Source of the DNA: Chalciporus piperatus
Lineage: Eukaryota; Basidiomycota; Agaricomycetes; Boletales; Boletaceae
Direction: 5' to 3'
Length of the DNA stretch: 39,977 bases
Assembly: GCA_038093975.1 (NCBI GenBank)
Contig: JBBPTG010000224.1
Span: 1 to 39,977, forward strand
Shown here: one piece after another, positions 11,801-23,298 of the stretch
Numbering within the stretch: position 1 is the stretch's first letter
Layout: every line of letters begins with the position of its first letter
The notes under the pieces: generated by a model
The model's database searches: none
Told to the model about the DNA's origin: nothing
What the model saw: only the letters and a program-made list of their open reading frames with translations
Position numbers and translations under genes: made by a program

Positions 11801-14800
11801 AGTTGATCAATCGGTTTGTGGATATCGTTGTTGGACTCGATCCGGATATTCTCGTCGGCTGGGAAGTGCAGGCTGCGTCCTGGGGATACCTGACTGCTCG
11901 TGGAGTTCAGTACGGTAGGAGTTTCATCGTTCCAAGTATGAGTTTTTCTTTTCTTTCTTTGCTGAGAATTGCGTTCATGTAGGACTGGACGTTCCCGAGT
12001 TGATCGCGCGAGCGCCGACTACGTTGACGAAGAGTGGGAACGATCAGTGGGGGATTAGGACGACGTCGACGTTCAAGGTGACAGGTCGACACGTGTTCAA
12101 CGTTTGGAGGATTATGCGGAGCGAGCAATCGTTGCACATGTATTCTTTTGAGAACGTGGCTTTTCATTTGCTACGCAGAAGGTGATTCTTTGAGCATTTT
12201 TACGGAGGAGCCACTGACTTTTTGTTCCCGAAAAGAGTCCCTCGTTACACCCCGTCGACGTTGACAGAGTGGTATAACAGCGATAGTCCAGTCCACACGT
12301 CGCGCGTGCTACGATACTTTCGCGACCGCACCAACACGACGCTCGATATCCTCGAGGAAGCTGAGACGACGACGAAAACTGCGTAGGTGGCCACTTGCAA
12401 ACCCGACGATGACGCTTCAAGCTGATGCAATTATGAGAATGCAGCGAATTTGCCCGCGTATTCGGGGTCGATTTCTTCTCCGTCATCAGCCGAGGGTCCC
12501 AGTTCAAAGTCGAATCTTTCCTCTTCCGCATCGCGAAACCCGAGAGTTTCGTCCTTTTTTCTCCCAGCAGACAAGACGTCCGTCGCCCTCTCTCTCACCT
12601 GCTCTCCTTCCAACCGAGTCTAACCATACCATGTATCCTAGGTCGGCAAGCAAAATGCGGCAGAATGCATGCCTCTCATCATGGAACCTCTCTCGGCATT
12701 CTACAACGGCCCTCTAATCGTCCTCGACTTCCAATCTCTATACCCATCGATCATGATCGCGTATAATTACTGTTATTCGACGTGTCTGGGGCGGGTGAGC
12801 GAGTTTCAAGGGCGAAACAAGCTGGGCGTGAGCGATTTGGATCTTCCGCCTGGGTTGTTGGAGAAATTGCAAGATCATATCACGAGTGCGTTTTGTCTTT
12901 TTCTCCACTCCCCAAAGTGAGAAGGATTCGGGACGTTTTGCTGACCCTTCTCGCCCAACACTTTTTTTTTTTTTTTTTTTTTTTTGGTTAACGAACAGTC
13001 GCACCCAATGGGATCATGTACGTCAAGCCTGTGGTGAGACAGGGGCTGTTGGGTCGGATGTTGACCGAGTTGTTGGATACGCGGGTGATGGTCAAGCATG
13101 CGATGAAGAGTGCCACGAGCGATAAAGTGAGTGGTTCGTATCCTCTTGCATGTTTCTCTCTCTCTCTTCCTGGTGTGCCAGAGCAGGGGCTCACGAACGA
13201 ACGACGGTAGGCATTGAATCGGATTTTAGACGCCCGACAGCTCGGACTCAAGTACATCGCCAACGTCACGTACGGCTATACGAGCGCGACTTACTCTGGT
13301 CGGATGCCTGCTGTCGAGATCGCGGATAGTATCGTCCAAAGTGGTCGCGAGACGCTCGAAAAGGTCAGTGGGTTTACCTCCCCCTAACAACGACACTGTT
13401 CCGCCTGATCGAACTCCCCCCCCTCCCTCCCTTTGGTTTCGTTTTCTGAACAGGCCATCGGGATCATCGACTCCACCAAGAAATGGGGCGCCCGAGTCGT
13501 CTACGGGGACACCGATTCTGTTTTCATCTATCTCAAAGGTAAAACAAAAGAACAGGCGTTCAAGATCGGGTACGAGATCGCCGATACGATCACGGCCATG
13601 AACCCGCCTCCCGTGAAACTCAAGTTCGAAAAAGTGTATCTGCCATGCGTGTTGATGGCGAAGAAGCGATATGTCGGGTTCAAGTATGAGACGCCGGATG
13701 AGACGGAGCCGGTGTTTGATGCGAAAGGGATAGAGACCGTGAGACGGGATGGCGTGCCTGCGCAGGCGAAGATGACGGAGACGTGTTTGAAGTCAGTCGG
13801 TCGTTTGTATCATTCCCGTGAGACAACTGATGACACGAACGATGGCGGTCTAGGATCCTGTTCCGCACGCAAGACCTCAGCCAAGTCAAAAAATATTGTC
13901 ACAAAACGTGGTCCAAGATCTTGCGGAACAAGATCACCGTCCAAGATTTCATCTTTGCGAAAGAAGTCAGGATGGGAACATACAGGTCCGTAACTCGGGT
14001 TACCTGCACTCGTTTCGCCGGGACCCTGAACGTTTCCGCAGCGACAAGGGGCCTCCTCCACCCGGAGTAGCGGTAGCTGCTCGCAGGATCATGGAAGATG
14101 GGAACGACGAACCGCAATATGGAGACCGCGTACCGTACGTGATCGTCCGAGGTGAATCACATACTCGACTCGTCGATCGAGCAGTTACCCCCGAAGAATT
14201 TCTTGCCCACCGGTACGTGTTCGTGTTCCTGACCCCAAAGACGAGTTACGCTGAGTACCAGTATACGACGGACACAGACAATGGCGCATCGACGCGGCGT
14301 ATTACATCTCGAGAGTGTTGATCCCTCCATTGGAACGGATCTTCAACCTTGTGGGAGCGGACGTACGGGCGTGGTACGATGAGATGCCCAAGACGATCAA
14401 GGTGGACGAACAGGACCCACTTGCGTTGTCCCCCAAGAAGAGGCAGCCGATCAATGTCAATCGGTTCAAGATCGACGAGCATTTTCAGAGTTCGCGGTGT
14501 TTGGCTTGTGGGAATACAGCTTCAAATGGTGAGAGGGGAGGGGGAACGACAGCCGATGCCTGCATTGCTGACTTTTGAATGTTAGGCCTTTGTGAAACTT
14601 GCCACGAGAACCCTCGAGAAACAATACCCAACATCCTATCTCGCATTCGAAAAGGCGAACAAAGGCTCATGGACACGCACCGGATATGCTCTTCCTGTGC
14701 TTCTACTGCGTCGAGCGAACCGAATGAATGCATGAACATAGATTGTCCCTGGCTGTATGAACGCAAGAAAGCAGAACAAAAGGAAGATTTTCTGGGAGGA

Positions 14801-14878
14801 CTGCGGATACTGCTAGAAGACCTCGATTTATCAGACGACAGGGTCAACGATCTCGAACGGACAGACACATTCCTGTAG
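8828..14878 (+). CDS. REV3: DNA polymerase zeta catalytic subunit
   Basis: B-family translesion polymerase. I trace 21 exons (8828-9044, 9100-10249, 10296-10382, 10433-10489, 10539-10595, 10644-10709, 10763-10840, 10892-11396, 11447-11561, 11615-11914, 11983-12181, 12236-12382, 12445-12577, 12642-12885, 12999-13126, 13211-13363, 13454-13791, 13854-13985, 14042-14212, 14278-14528, 14586-14878) summing to 4,821 nt, i.e. 1,606 aa, close to yeast Rev3 (about 1,500). The N-terminus has IRIYGASSTGDKACVHVHQV and FPYFYVEYP, typical of Pol delta/zeta. The polymerase motifs are DFQSLYPSI (A), LGLKYIANVTYGYTSA (B) and YGDTDS (C). The Exo I acidic pair is absent (MTLLSLEVF), as expected for proofreading-deficient Rev3. 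The C-terminus carries CLACGNTASNGLCETC (CysA, zinc) and CSSC...C-x4-C (CysB, the [4Fe-4S] site that binds accessory subunits). The frame is intact throughout. Confidence 0.95.
12962..12985 (+). repeat. T24 homopolymer in a REV3 intron
   Basis: Twenty-four consecutive T residues immediately before the acceptor of the intron at 12886-12998, between the exon encoding motif A and the one starting APNGIMYV. It serves as, or inflates, the polypyrimidine tract. I found no flanking duplication, so a retroposed origin is not shown. Confidence 0.9.
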
Positions 14879-14950
14879 CAAATGTGTGTGTATACGGTAT
14901 ACAGAATATTTGGAATGGAATGTATCAATAGTTGATCATACCAAACGACC

Positions 14951-15719
14951 TCATGCGTTTTGGTAGTTGCCCGGTTGAATGCTGGGTTGGACGCCCGGAG
15001 CGGGTTGAGGGATTGGAGAGACGATGTTGGCTTGCTTGGGGGGAGGAGCAGGAGCGCGAGGAGGTTCGTCGTCGACAACTTGATAACCCTGACGTCCGCT
15101 AGAAGTGAATCCACCAGGCATTGACCAGACTGCTGAAAGTCAGTGGGTACCTACGATTTGCGTTGAGGGGACTTACCAGTGGGACCGCTGGCATCAGCGC
15201 CGAGATTAAACTGTGAACCTCTCTGACGGAGGGCAGCCCAGAAAGCAAGGGATGTTGGGAACTTTGTACGGAACAGATCGTCAACCTTTCCATCTTCCTT
15301 GATGTGAGAGCTCTGTACGAACCTTGAGCATCCACAAGAGGAACATGAGGAGTTTAACGAATCCGTTGTGGTCATTTGACAACACCCATATTATATCCCA
15401 CAGAATCGACACGGATAGGAAGGCAGTGACCTGTTTACGTCCCAGTCAACCCTGAGCGAAACTGTGGCTTGAGGCAACCATGCGATGAGGAGCTCACCAG
15501 CCTCAACGACTGCACCGAGTCGGTACTTTCGTGGACGAACACTCCGAATATGAAGATGGGGAGGTTATATACAGGAGCTGCGAATGGACTCATGACGAAC
15601 GAGATAATCTGCAGACGGTCGAGTGGTCAGAATCGGAACCAAATCTGTATGGTGGTGCGACGTACGGCTCCGCCGACAACGAGACTTCCGGGGTCAAGGC
15701 CTTGGACGAATTCCGCCAT
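14951..15719 (-). CDS. AGTRAP-like small multi-pass membrane protein
   Basis: Five exons on the minus strand (15719-15666, 15608-15498, 15430-15323, 15261-15177, 15132-14951) give 179 aa in frame. Hydrophobic segments appear in IISFVMSPFAAPVYNLPIFI, in VTAFLSVSILWDIIWVLS, and in FVKLLMFLLWMLKFPTSLAF. Then come ALRQRGSQFNLGAD, MPGGFTSSGRQGYQVVDDE and a proline-rich tail. The order of elements (segment with DS after the second helix, ALxxRG after the last, then a GYQxVD-type tail) resembles the AGTRAP family of type-1 angiotensin receptor-associated proteins; the fungal role is not known to me. The stop is 72 bp from the REV3 stop, tail to tail. The last intron is 44 bp, the shortest I accepted. 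Confidence 0.7.
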
Positions 15720-17047
15720 GATTACTGTCTGTAAGGTGTCAGTTTTGGGTTGGGATGAGTTGTTTGAGCTAAAGTTGTTTGAGCTGTGAATATGAATGAG
15801 ATCAAGCTTTCAAAGAGTCGGACTGCGAAGTGCGTAGGCAACGGGGGAGTGGCAGTGCAGAGTAAACAAATAAATAATAATAATAAATACCTTGCCTATC
15901 TGACTCCAAGTTACTATCTGCCAAGTTCCAACTCGAAGCACAACTTTGTGGGACAACATTACGCCCACGTGTCGAGGACTTAGCCTTATTGACCGTAGAT
16001 GCATCTGTCCGCGCGATGGTGACAATTCTGCTGAACTGGAGTGGGGTAAAGCAAACCTACTTCAGTCTTCAGCAGAATTTCGGGCCAAAGTTCGCGACGT
16101 ACATCACGACGAATCCCTATCCATCGATCTCGGTACCCTGAGTCACGGCTCACCGATTATTTGGCATTCAGGACACAGGAAGTATAGCCCATAGGTAAAC
16201 TCAGCTCAGCCTGCATCATTTGCTCGGAGATCCTAGCGCGTTCAAAACCCTGCATCCTGTGCGAGCGTGAAAAAGATGAGGTACGTTCGTCACAGTCTTC
16301 ATTCTTGAGATTTACAGCGCAATGTACACCTCATACCCTGACATATTGCCATTGCTATTGCCATCCGAGTGAGCCAACCGTCGATCTTCGCCAGCCGTCT
16401 AATTTCGCCAGGCCCTTCAGCAGTGCACTTTGCATACGGTTTCGCACTTCGTGCATGCCCGGCCTATCGTGTCCTGTGGCGATTAATTACTGATATTATT
16501 CGTAGGTTATACCGTATCGCTGCATGAGGTCCTTCCTTCACCACAAGCCGCCGAGTTTGCAACGGACACCCGGCTAGGTTTTACACCATATCAAAATGTT
16601 ATTCAAAATAAAATCTTGCTGTTGTTGCCAACACCAAGAGAGCGAGCGGTAGTTATGGAAACTGTCTACTGGAGTCTGGCATTGCTGAACCTTCGCCTCG
16701 TCGTACGGTTAGTTCAATCCGAATACTATGACGAGCGTCATGCGGGACGACTCGACGTTGGACCCAACATTGTTGCGAGTCATGGGTTGGACATATTCTG
16801 GCCAGACATGGAATCAGACGAGGTGTCGTCAGGCTTGATGACTTCTGAAAGCTCAATCCGGTGAAAAATGAGTTCATCTTGGACAAGACTTCGCTGTGGA
16901 ACGGTTCCGAAGATATGGGTACTAGTTAGATCATGATGGTCAGCATTCACTTCTTCCCACCTCATCTTGGCTCATGCTAACAAAGATTGTCCCACCTACA
17001 TTAATATTACTGCTGAACATCGTCTACCAACAATCCAAATACCACAT
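15720..17047. other. region without a firm gene
   Basis: Upstream of the AGTRAP-like gene and downstream of the phosphoesterase. The only coding-like stretch is a minus-strand frame at 16965-16780 (MRWEEVNADHHDLTSTHIFG, ending SMSGQNMSNP), with plausible amphipathic sequence but no family I recognise. A TATAGCCCA-like element and TA-rich stretches occur around 16180-16600. Confidence 0.35.
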
Positions 17048-19912
17048 CTAGTTCCATGTCGCTTGAGCATACAGGCCCAAGATCGCATCAGCCAAGGTAG
17101 GCGTATACAGCGACACGTCCGCATCGGTGTAGTTATGTGCCTTCTGCACGCTATTCAAGATGCTCAACACCTCGCTCTCGATGAAGTCCACGAAGACAAG
17201 ATCGATAGGAGTATCGCTCGTAACATTGGGAGGGTTCGATCCAATATAATTTGGAACAGAGTAGTAGGGGAGCGGAGCGTGACGTGTATCGTCACCTGCG
17301 CCAGGGCAGCCCTATTCGATAGAAACCGAAATCAGTTCACCGATAACCGACAGTAGAGAGAGAAGAGTGTCTCACATCTGTCGTGACATATCCAAGAGTC
17401 AAATCGGTTGAGTCCGGGGTGGGTCCATCATGACGCTTGTCCATAACTTCCAACCAATCATGGTAACGAGCCTCGACGAGTCCACGGTGCCACAATTCCA
17501 TTTCGTGTTCACCACGCTTAGAAGGAGAGCTAACCACATTCAGGGCAGGCAATACTTGATTGGCGACACTGAGAGTCACATTGGGAATATAGTAGAACGA
17601 ATCGGTGAATGGAGCGACGGTGAGTTGGTCGTTCTTGGTGAAAGGTCCCTGGAAGACATTAAATCGCAATCCTCCTGAATTCGTGATGATAACACTGGGA
17701 ATTCCTGCACGCGTGTTGTTGATGGTAAGGGCTACCGGAGCAGCTTCCGCGATATAGAGTGTCAAAACATTGCCATCAGAGGGATATGGGTTCCTGGATT
17801 CATTATCAAAGTTAGCCTCCGAACTCAGATTGAAACATACTGATTCATGGTGTAATCTTGCGGAGCAGTACCGTAGAGGTAGCTCAAATCAAAATTGACA
17901 GCAAGTTGCTGTAGACCGTACGTGATGTTTTGACCATACAATGTATCGAAGGTGGAGTTGGATGTCATGGTATGATACTAAGAGGGGGTTTGTTTCATGA
18001 TTCTTGACGAGTGCGCCGTGGAATGAACGACGCCGTACCTGATACGTAACCCTGTTCTGATCGAGATACCTCCGAGTGAATGTGATGTTGTTGTTGGTAT
18101 GTCCCTTGGCAGTGTCAAGGTCCGCGCCTGACAATCGTAAGCTGCAATGTTCCCCATGTCAGATAAAGTTGATGCACTCATCCAGCCTTGGGAACAGTGG
18201 GGTTAAAATCAAAGCCCGCGGGATTCTGTCATGAACGTACCAATTGTTTCCATATAACGACCACTTTCGAGGGCCATGGACCTTCCGTCATACTGTTGGC
18301 AATCACGGATGTGACTGTGGCCTGTAGAAATGTAGTGGTCAGGAACTCACCCGAGATAGTGAATTCGTAAGTAGCTGTACCTCCAAAGATCAAGATAGGC
18401 GTGTAAGGGTGTACAGCGCGGACGGCATTGAATACAACTGGCCCTGCAGGTGAGTGACATGTTATTAAATGAATCAATGTTGAAAACGAGCGTGTTGGAG
18501 CCTACAATTATCTTGCGATACTGGCATGTGACTAAAGATATGAATCAGACAGTGGTGCGGATTAGGCGTTATGAGACACACCCAACAAGGAGGAACACAT
18601 CTGGTTCCTCAGCAATAGCATCTGCAAACTACATAATGATGAATCACATACGAGATTCGAGCTACTGCAGACAGAAACGCTCACCCATTCCTCCTTTACC
18701 ATGTTGGCCACAGTTTGGACAGTGGTGTTCACCGAATTGCCTGTGAAATCATATAAGACGCCAAGAGACGTCACCCTGCAACCTCTGTACATCCCAAGTC
18801 AGTTTTGCACAATACCAGTCTGGATGAACCGAGAACACAGGGAGGCATGAAATCAGAATTGAACTTATACATACTTCCTGGTTGTGAACTTCCTGTAGCG
18901 ATCTGCAATTGCACATAATTTAGGACATCCGTCCCTCGTCGCAGGGGTAATGGAGAGAGCTACGTACTACCAACAGGCATGTTCACGACTTCGCCATCGG
19001 AGCCGAACACCGTGATGTTGACATTCGAAGACAGATAGCGCCCATCCATATGAGGGACGAAATTGGTGTACCTGATGACATGAAAGAAGACAAATCACAC
19101 ATCTGGTCAGCATGATACAGGTTAATACCTTTCGAGGTGCACGTACATGTCGTATGTGTTGGCATACTCATACAATTCATGACTATCAGAGAACAACAAG
19201 GATCAGCGATTTGTCACCAACAATAGATGAAACCTGTTACGTGCTTTCCAATTGCCATAATATCATACGGAAGACGCTCGAGGAATTTGTTCGACTGGGA
19301 TATAGTCAGCATAAATGACTGGACTATGTAAAATGTGGCTGACCTCGTGAGCATCTACGCCACCAGGAGGGTAGCCATCCGAAAGGCCAGTGCCTACAGC
19401 ACGTCGCAGTGAATTTTTGCGGCGACTGATTCAGATAGCTGGAATCTTACCATCATGCAAATCTCCGGAGTCAACCAGGAGCAGGTCAACATCCTTTTCC
19501 TATTTGTTTGCTCGTCAGTTTTAGAAAGAAGTCAAAGTCAGGTAAGAAACCGACAATAGCAAGCTTCTTCATGTGCGTGACAAAGCTTGCAAAGTCACCA
19601 AGATCGCCACTGTTCACAAGAAACGTCAGTCCTCGAGCTGCATGCCCGCCTGGCACCCACATCAAGGTGAGAAGTTTACCTATAGTTAGGCTCTGGCCAG
19701 GTAAGATGCTGGTGACCGAGGAGCCATCCGTGCGTGTCTGTGGTGTGTATCACATTGAAGTCACTCCAGACGAGGGGACGATATGGTGGTGTGAGCGGAA
19801 TTTGTGGATGCTCGCGCTTCTCGTGAACATGAGCGTGGCCACGGCCATGGAGCTCGTTGTCTGTGCAGGCGACGGCGAGGCCGACAAGTGGGAGGAGTGA
19901 TAAGAGTATCAT
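17048..19912 (-). CDS. secreted calcineurin-like metallophosphoesterase / 5'-nucleotidase family
   Basis: Eighteen exons on the minus strand sum to 1,872 nt, 623 aa. It starts at ATG 19912 with a signal peptide (MILLSLLPLVGLAVAC). Metal-binding motifs run in order: DFNVIHTTDTHGW (about residue 50), LLLVDSGDLHDG, IGNHE, GHMP and GGHSHIRD. This is the two-metal metallophosphoesterase pattern, most like the fungal YHR202W-type 5'-nucleotidase family; the likely reaction is hydrolysis of nucleotide or related phosphate esters outside the cell or in the vacuole. The C-terminal 5'-nucleotidase-like part carries several N-glycosylation sequons. The intron at 19183-19244 starts GC and splits the Asn codon of GNHE; without it the frame breaks. 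Exon 14 is only 9 nt (18178-18186). A paralogue ends at 345. Substrate is not deducible. Confidence 0.9.
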
Positions 19913-20414
19913 GAGAGCTTCACCATACGATTGAACCACCTCGCTACATAGTGGCGCAACTATCGAAAACACTTGAATAAATAAATAACACAAAACAAGA
20001 TTTGGCCTCTAACTTTATACCACAACTTCAGTGACCTACTTACAGATCTTGGTGGTGATCCAACAACACCGCATAGTCGCTGACGAACAAGATAAACAGC
20101 AGGATCGACAGAAATGTGATGGTCGTCTCGGTTACAACGACCCGCGGTCGACGTCGATCGTCCATATCCCGATCCCCTAGTACCACGTAGTAGTGGCCTC
20201 AGGTTGTAAACCGATTGCAACGACACTAGAACGAGCGGGTAGAACTGTTCGCCTCCACGTGTCATCCTCCGTTGACCTTGTGATTGCCTGGCCAGAAGAC
20301 ACCCAGATTCCTTCAAAGTCGAGTGAGGTCTCTAACCCGAAGCCGTGACTCGGAAGCCCGACTATACATACCCCAATCAGATCGGCAACCAGTAAGCCTA
20401 GCTTTCTCCCCTCC
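19913..20414. promoter_or_regulatory. upstream region of the phosphoesterase and 5' flank of tRNA-Lys
   Basis: About 500 bp without a gene. Repeated AATAAATAAATAA at about 19976-19989 lies some 65-80 bp upstream of the phosphoesterase ATG and could be a TATA-like or 5'-UTR element. Nothing else stands out. Confidence 0.3.
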
Positions 20415-20498
20415 GCCCGCCTAGCTCAATCGGATAGAGCGTCAGACTCTTATGACTAGGCGATCTGAAGGCTGCGAGTTCGACCCTCGCGGTGGGCT
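20415..20498 (+). tRNA. tRNA-Lys(CTT) with a 10-nt intron
   Basis: A cloverleaf can be folded by eye. The acceptor stem is GCCCGCC with GGTGGGC (one G-U pair), and the D arm GCTC/GAGC. The anticodon stem TCAGA/TCTGA has loop CTCTTA-A, and the T arm is GCGAG-TTCGACC-CTCGC. The anticodon is CTT at 20449-20451. A 10-nt intron (TGACTAGGCG, 20453-20462) sits one base 3' of the anticodon, the standard position for a eukaryotic nuclear tRNA intron removed by the Sen endonuclease. The B box GAGTTCGACCC is intact. A TTTT Pol III terminator follows at 20506-20509. Confidence 0.93.
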
Positions 20499-20505
20499 AT
20501 TAGTG

Positions 20506-20509
20506 TTTT
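20506..20509 (+). terminator. Pol III T-run after tRNA-Lys
   Basis: Four T residues 8 nt after the tRNA discriminator base. Minimal but adequate for RNA polymerase III termination; some readthrough is possible in fungi. Confidence 0.6.
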
Positions 20510-20514
20510 GACCC

Positions 20515-20590
20515 CAGTGGCCAGTCTTTCGAACAAACCCGACCTTCTTCCGACCGAAGAGATTGGTTTTGCTCGAATGTCTGACCACTG
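20515..20590 (+). repeat. 76-nt imperfect hairpin just downstream of tRNA-Lys
   Basis: The left arm starts CAGTGGCCAGTCTTTCGAAC. It pairs with the right arm ending GTTTTGCTCGAATG then TCTGACCACTG, with an inner TCTTC/GAAGA stem. The two halves of 20515-20590 are near-complements for about 36 bp with a handful of mismatches and bulges. It could be a small MITE, a structured RNA or a miRNA-like precursor. There is no coding potential. Confidence 0.7.
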
Positions 20591-23298
20591 AAACAATTGG
20601 CGCGCGACACGTCCTCGTTAAGAGGCATTAGTCTTGAGCGCCCGGAAGAATCTAGTGCGTTTTTTGGTTTTGTTTTTGAGAGGGGAGGCACCTCTGCGCT
20701 GACAAGTCACAGCGCGGTAGCCGCCGTCCACCCAAGTTGCTGGCCAAGTATTGCCCTCGTCTATGCGTCCTTAACACCCACATGCTCCCGGCTCGTGTTC
20801 TTGCATCAAAGGCAATAGGCATTGGTGATTTGAACGCTGAGACGACCATCTCGCGTCCAAGGACCCCACGCCCTCTTTCACGTCGCTCGAGGCAGGTCTC
20901 TCAAGTCCGAGATTCATAGTCGCAGTTACATCATACTTCCGCCCCCTCCTCGCACCCGCTCTCGCAACATAGTAGCCGATCGCGACTCCGAAACCATTCC
21001 GCGCATCTTGGTCAAATTCGATCCTTCCAGCTCCGCCATCATCCTCACCCCCCCCCCCCCCCAAGCCCAACCCGACAACCCGACAGCCCTATCCCCATGC
21101 CCATGCCCATGCCCGTTGACATCTTCCTTCTCCATTATTTGGCAAAACCCGACCGTTTGGCGGGTAGATTCGTTCATCCGGTTCGATAATCCATAATCCA
21201 TGGTCCATGGTCCATGATCCATGATATCCATCAAACTCGGCATACAATGATCCATCCATCGTGATTCGATTCACACGAAAAGAAGTTCACGGGCCCGGGC
21301 CCCGCATGCCCATGCGGAACACAATAATCCCTGATGTTATTCCGAGAACCATCATGATCTCAACCATTTCAATAAAAACCTCAAGCCTCAGGGACCGCGT
21401 AATACATACATAGCCTGAGACTCGGTCACGCTCAGGGTTGAAACTGAACGTGGTATGAAACAATGCATCCTGAAACCCAAGTCCACACAATACCCACACA
21501 ACAACACAATACTTCAAGTTTGGTTCATGGTACAGTGCAGCTGCGTTTGATCGTCGATATCAGGGTCCGCGACGCGACGAATCTGATTCGAATACACACA
21601 CACCGTGACAACACGCACACATACGCATACGCACCCGCATGGTGGCGGCGCCCATACTTTGCTTCTTTGCATGGCATGAGCCAACACCCAACATCCAACG
21701 CCGAACGGCCATCGTGCCGTTCCCGTTACCGTTACCGTTCCCGATCAAGATAAACACGATCACATTTCATCAACAACGTGCACGGACACGATGACGGCTC
21801 ACCGGCACCGGCGCTCAACCTTCTAGAAGCACACTCGCAACATTCCGAGCATCGAAGTTTCGAACCAATCGAACCATCGAAACACACGGATACGGCCCGA
21901 CTCGGGGCATTGCCGGCTTGGGCGCGAACGCAAACGCAAACGCACACACGCACGACGTGACATAGTACATCGTAACGGCGCCAGGTCGCCCAACTGTCCC
22001 CGACTCCGAGGCAGCGCGTTCGTGTTTTTTTTTGGTAGGTAGCACGTACGGCAAACTTCGTTAGTAGTATACAGAGAATTTAATACGCAGATATGATCAA
22101 TAGTACACGCGATTCATTTAGCCATATTCAGAGCAGGTCATCCAACTCCATGTCTTCAGAGTTGGCATTCCTCACGGTCTGCTTCTTGCTTGGGGATTAT
22201 CGACGATCTGCCCGTCTTGTACTACTATATAGTTCCATACTCCGCAGGGTGAACGAAGACGCCATCAGCATCATACACATTTGGGCTTTCTATCAAGTAG
22301 TAAAAATTCTACGGTCGTGTTGCTCAAATTGTGTGTCTTGAGGTTGACAATGTTGAATGACATAGCGACGTTCGGGAGAACCGGTTCACACGATCAGAGT
22401 CACTTGCAGATGGCAAAGTGTTCGTCTGAGACAAAACCCTCCTCCACAAGGGAGTCGGGGATAGGCGACGGCGATATCAGCTACTGGTATCACGATCGCC
22501 GACACCCAAAAGACGAGTCCAAACCCCCAAGTCATCGACCCCAAAAACGAACCCTACAATTGCCCCAATAAAGAACAACTACATGAACACGAAAAATGCA
22601 TGCAACAAGCCTGTGAGATGTGTGATAAAAGAATGAATGAAAGAGAAGGAAAAAAACACGATGAAAACAACAACAACACGTTGGTTGAATCATAATGGAC
22701 GTTTTTTTTGTTAAAAAAAAAAGATGACGGTGACGGTGAATCGTGATGGTGATGGTGATGATGAAGGCGAAAACCGTATGGTGCCTCGTAAAATGTTAAC
22801 CTATGTAAACCCCTGAAATAGCACGAAATGGAAAGAGGACTATGGGACAGAAATGATGAGTAAGGAAAAACAAACATCTAACGAATGTAAGATATGGGTC
22901 GTCGACCATGAAAAGGGAAGAAGTGAAGAGGAGTGAAGTGGTGGTTGATGACGGCCCGATAGCAGGGCGTGGATGCAATGTCAGAGGGAGAATGAAGATG
23001 AGGGATGCGAAATATCAATGAACGTAAGGACGTAGACTTGTAATGCATGATGAGGAATGATGATGTGCTGCAAAGGGGGGGAGAAGAACGGGAAATGTGG
23101 CCCAAAAAAATCGTGTTACTGAAAACCAAGGACCTAGACCAGCGAGGGACCCACAAATAGAGAAATACCGAAAGAGCCCAGAGAGAGAAAAAAAAGTAGA
23201 GAAAAACGAGGCGAGCGACGAAAAGGCCATCATGAAGTGGGGCCGCAGGAAATCGCGCACCAAGGCTCGACCGAACCCCCCTACGACGTCTCCTTCCA
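20591..23298. repeat. simple-sequence-rich region without a firm gene
   Basis: The tract holds CCATGC repeats (21096-21114), a C-run at about 21049-21061, degenerate TCCATGG/ATCCATGA repeats (21186-21230), CA-rich microsatellites (21590-21640), CCGTTA/CCGTTC repeats near 21715-21740, GCGAACGCAAACGCAAACGC near 21925, a T8/A10 pair near 22705-22725, and GGTGATGGTGATGATG near 22750. A minus-strand frame ending at 22128 (NANSEDMELDDLL, stop 22130-22128) might be a terminal exon but cannot be extended confidently. Confidence 0.55.

Noticed and set aside
12962..12985. T24 as a reverse-oriented poly(A) insertion
   Set aside because: No matching duplication such as CCCAACAC was found on the other side, so it is treated as an expanded polypyrimidine tract.
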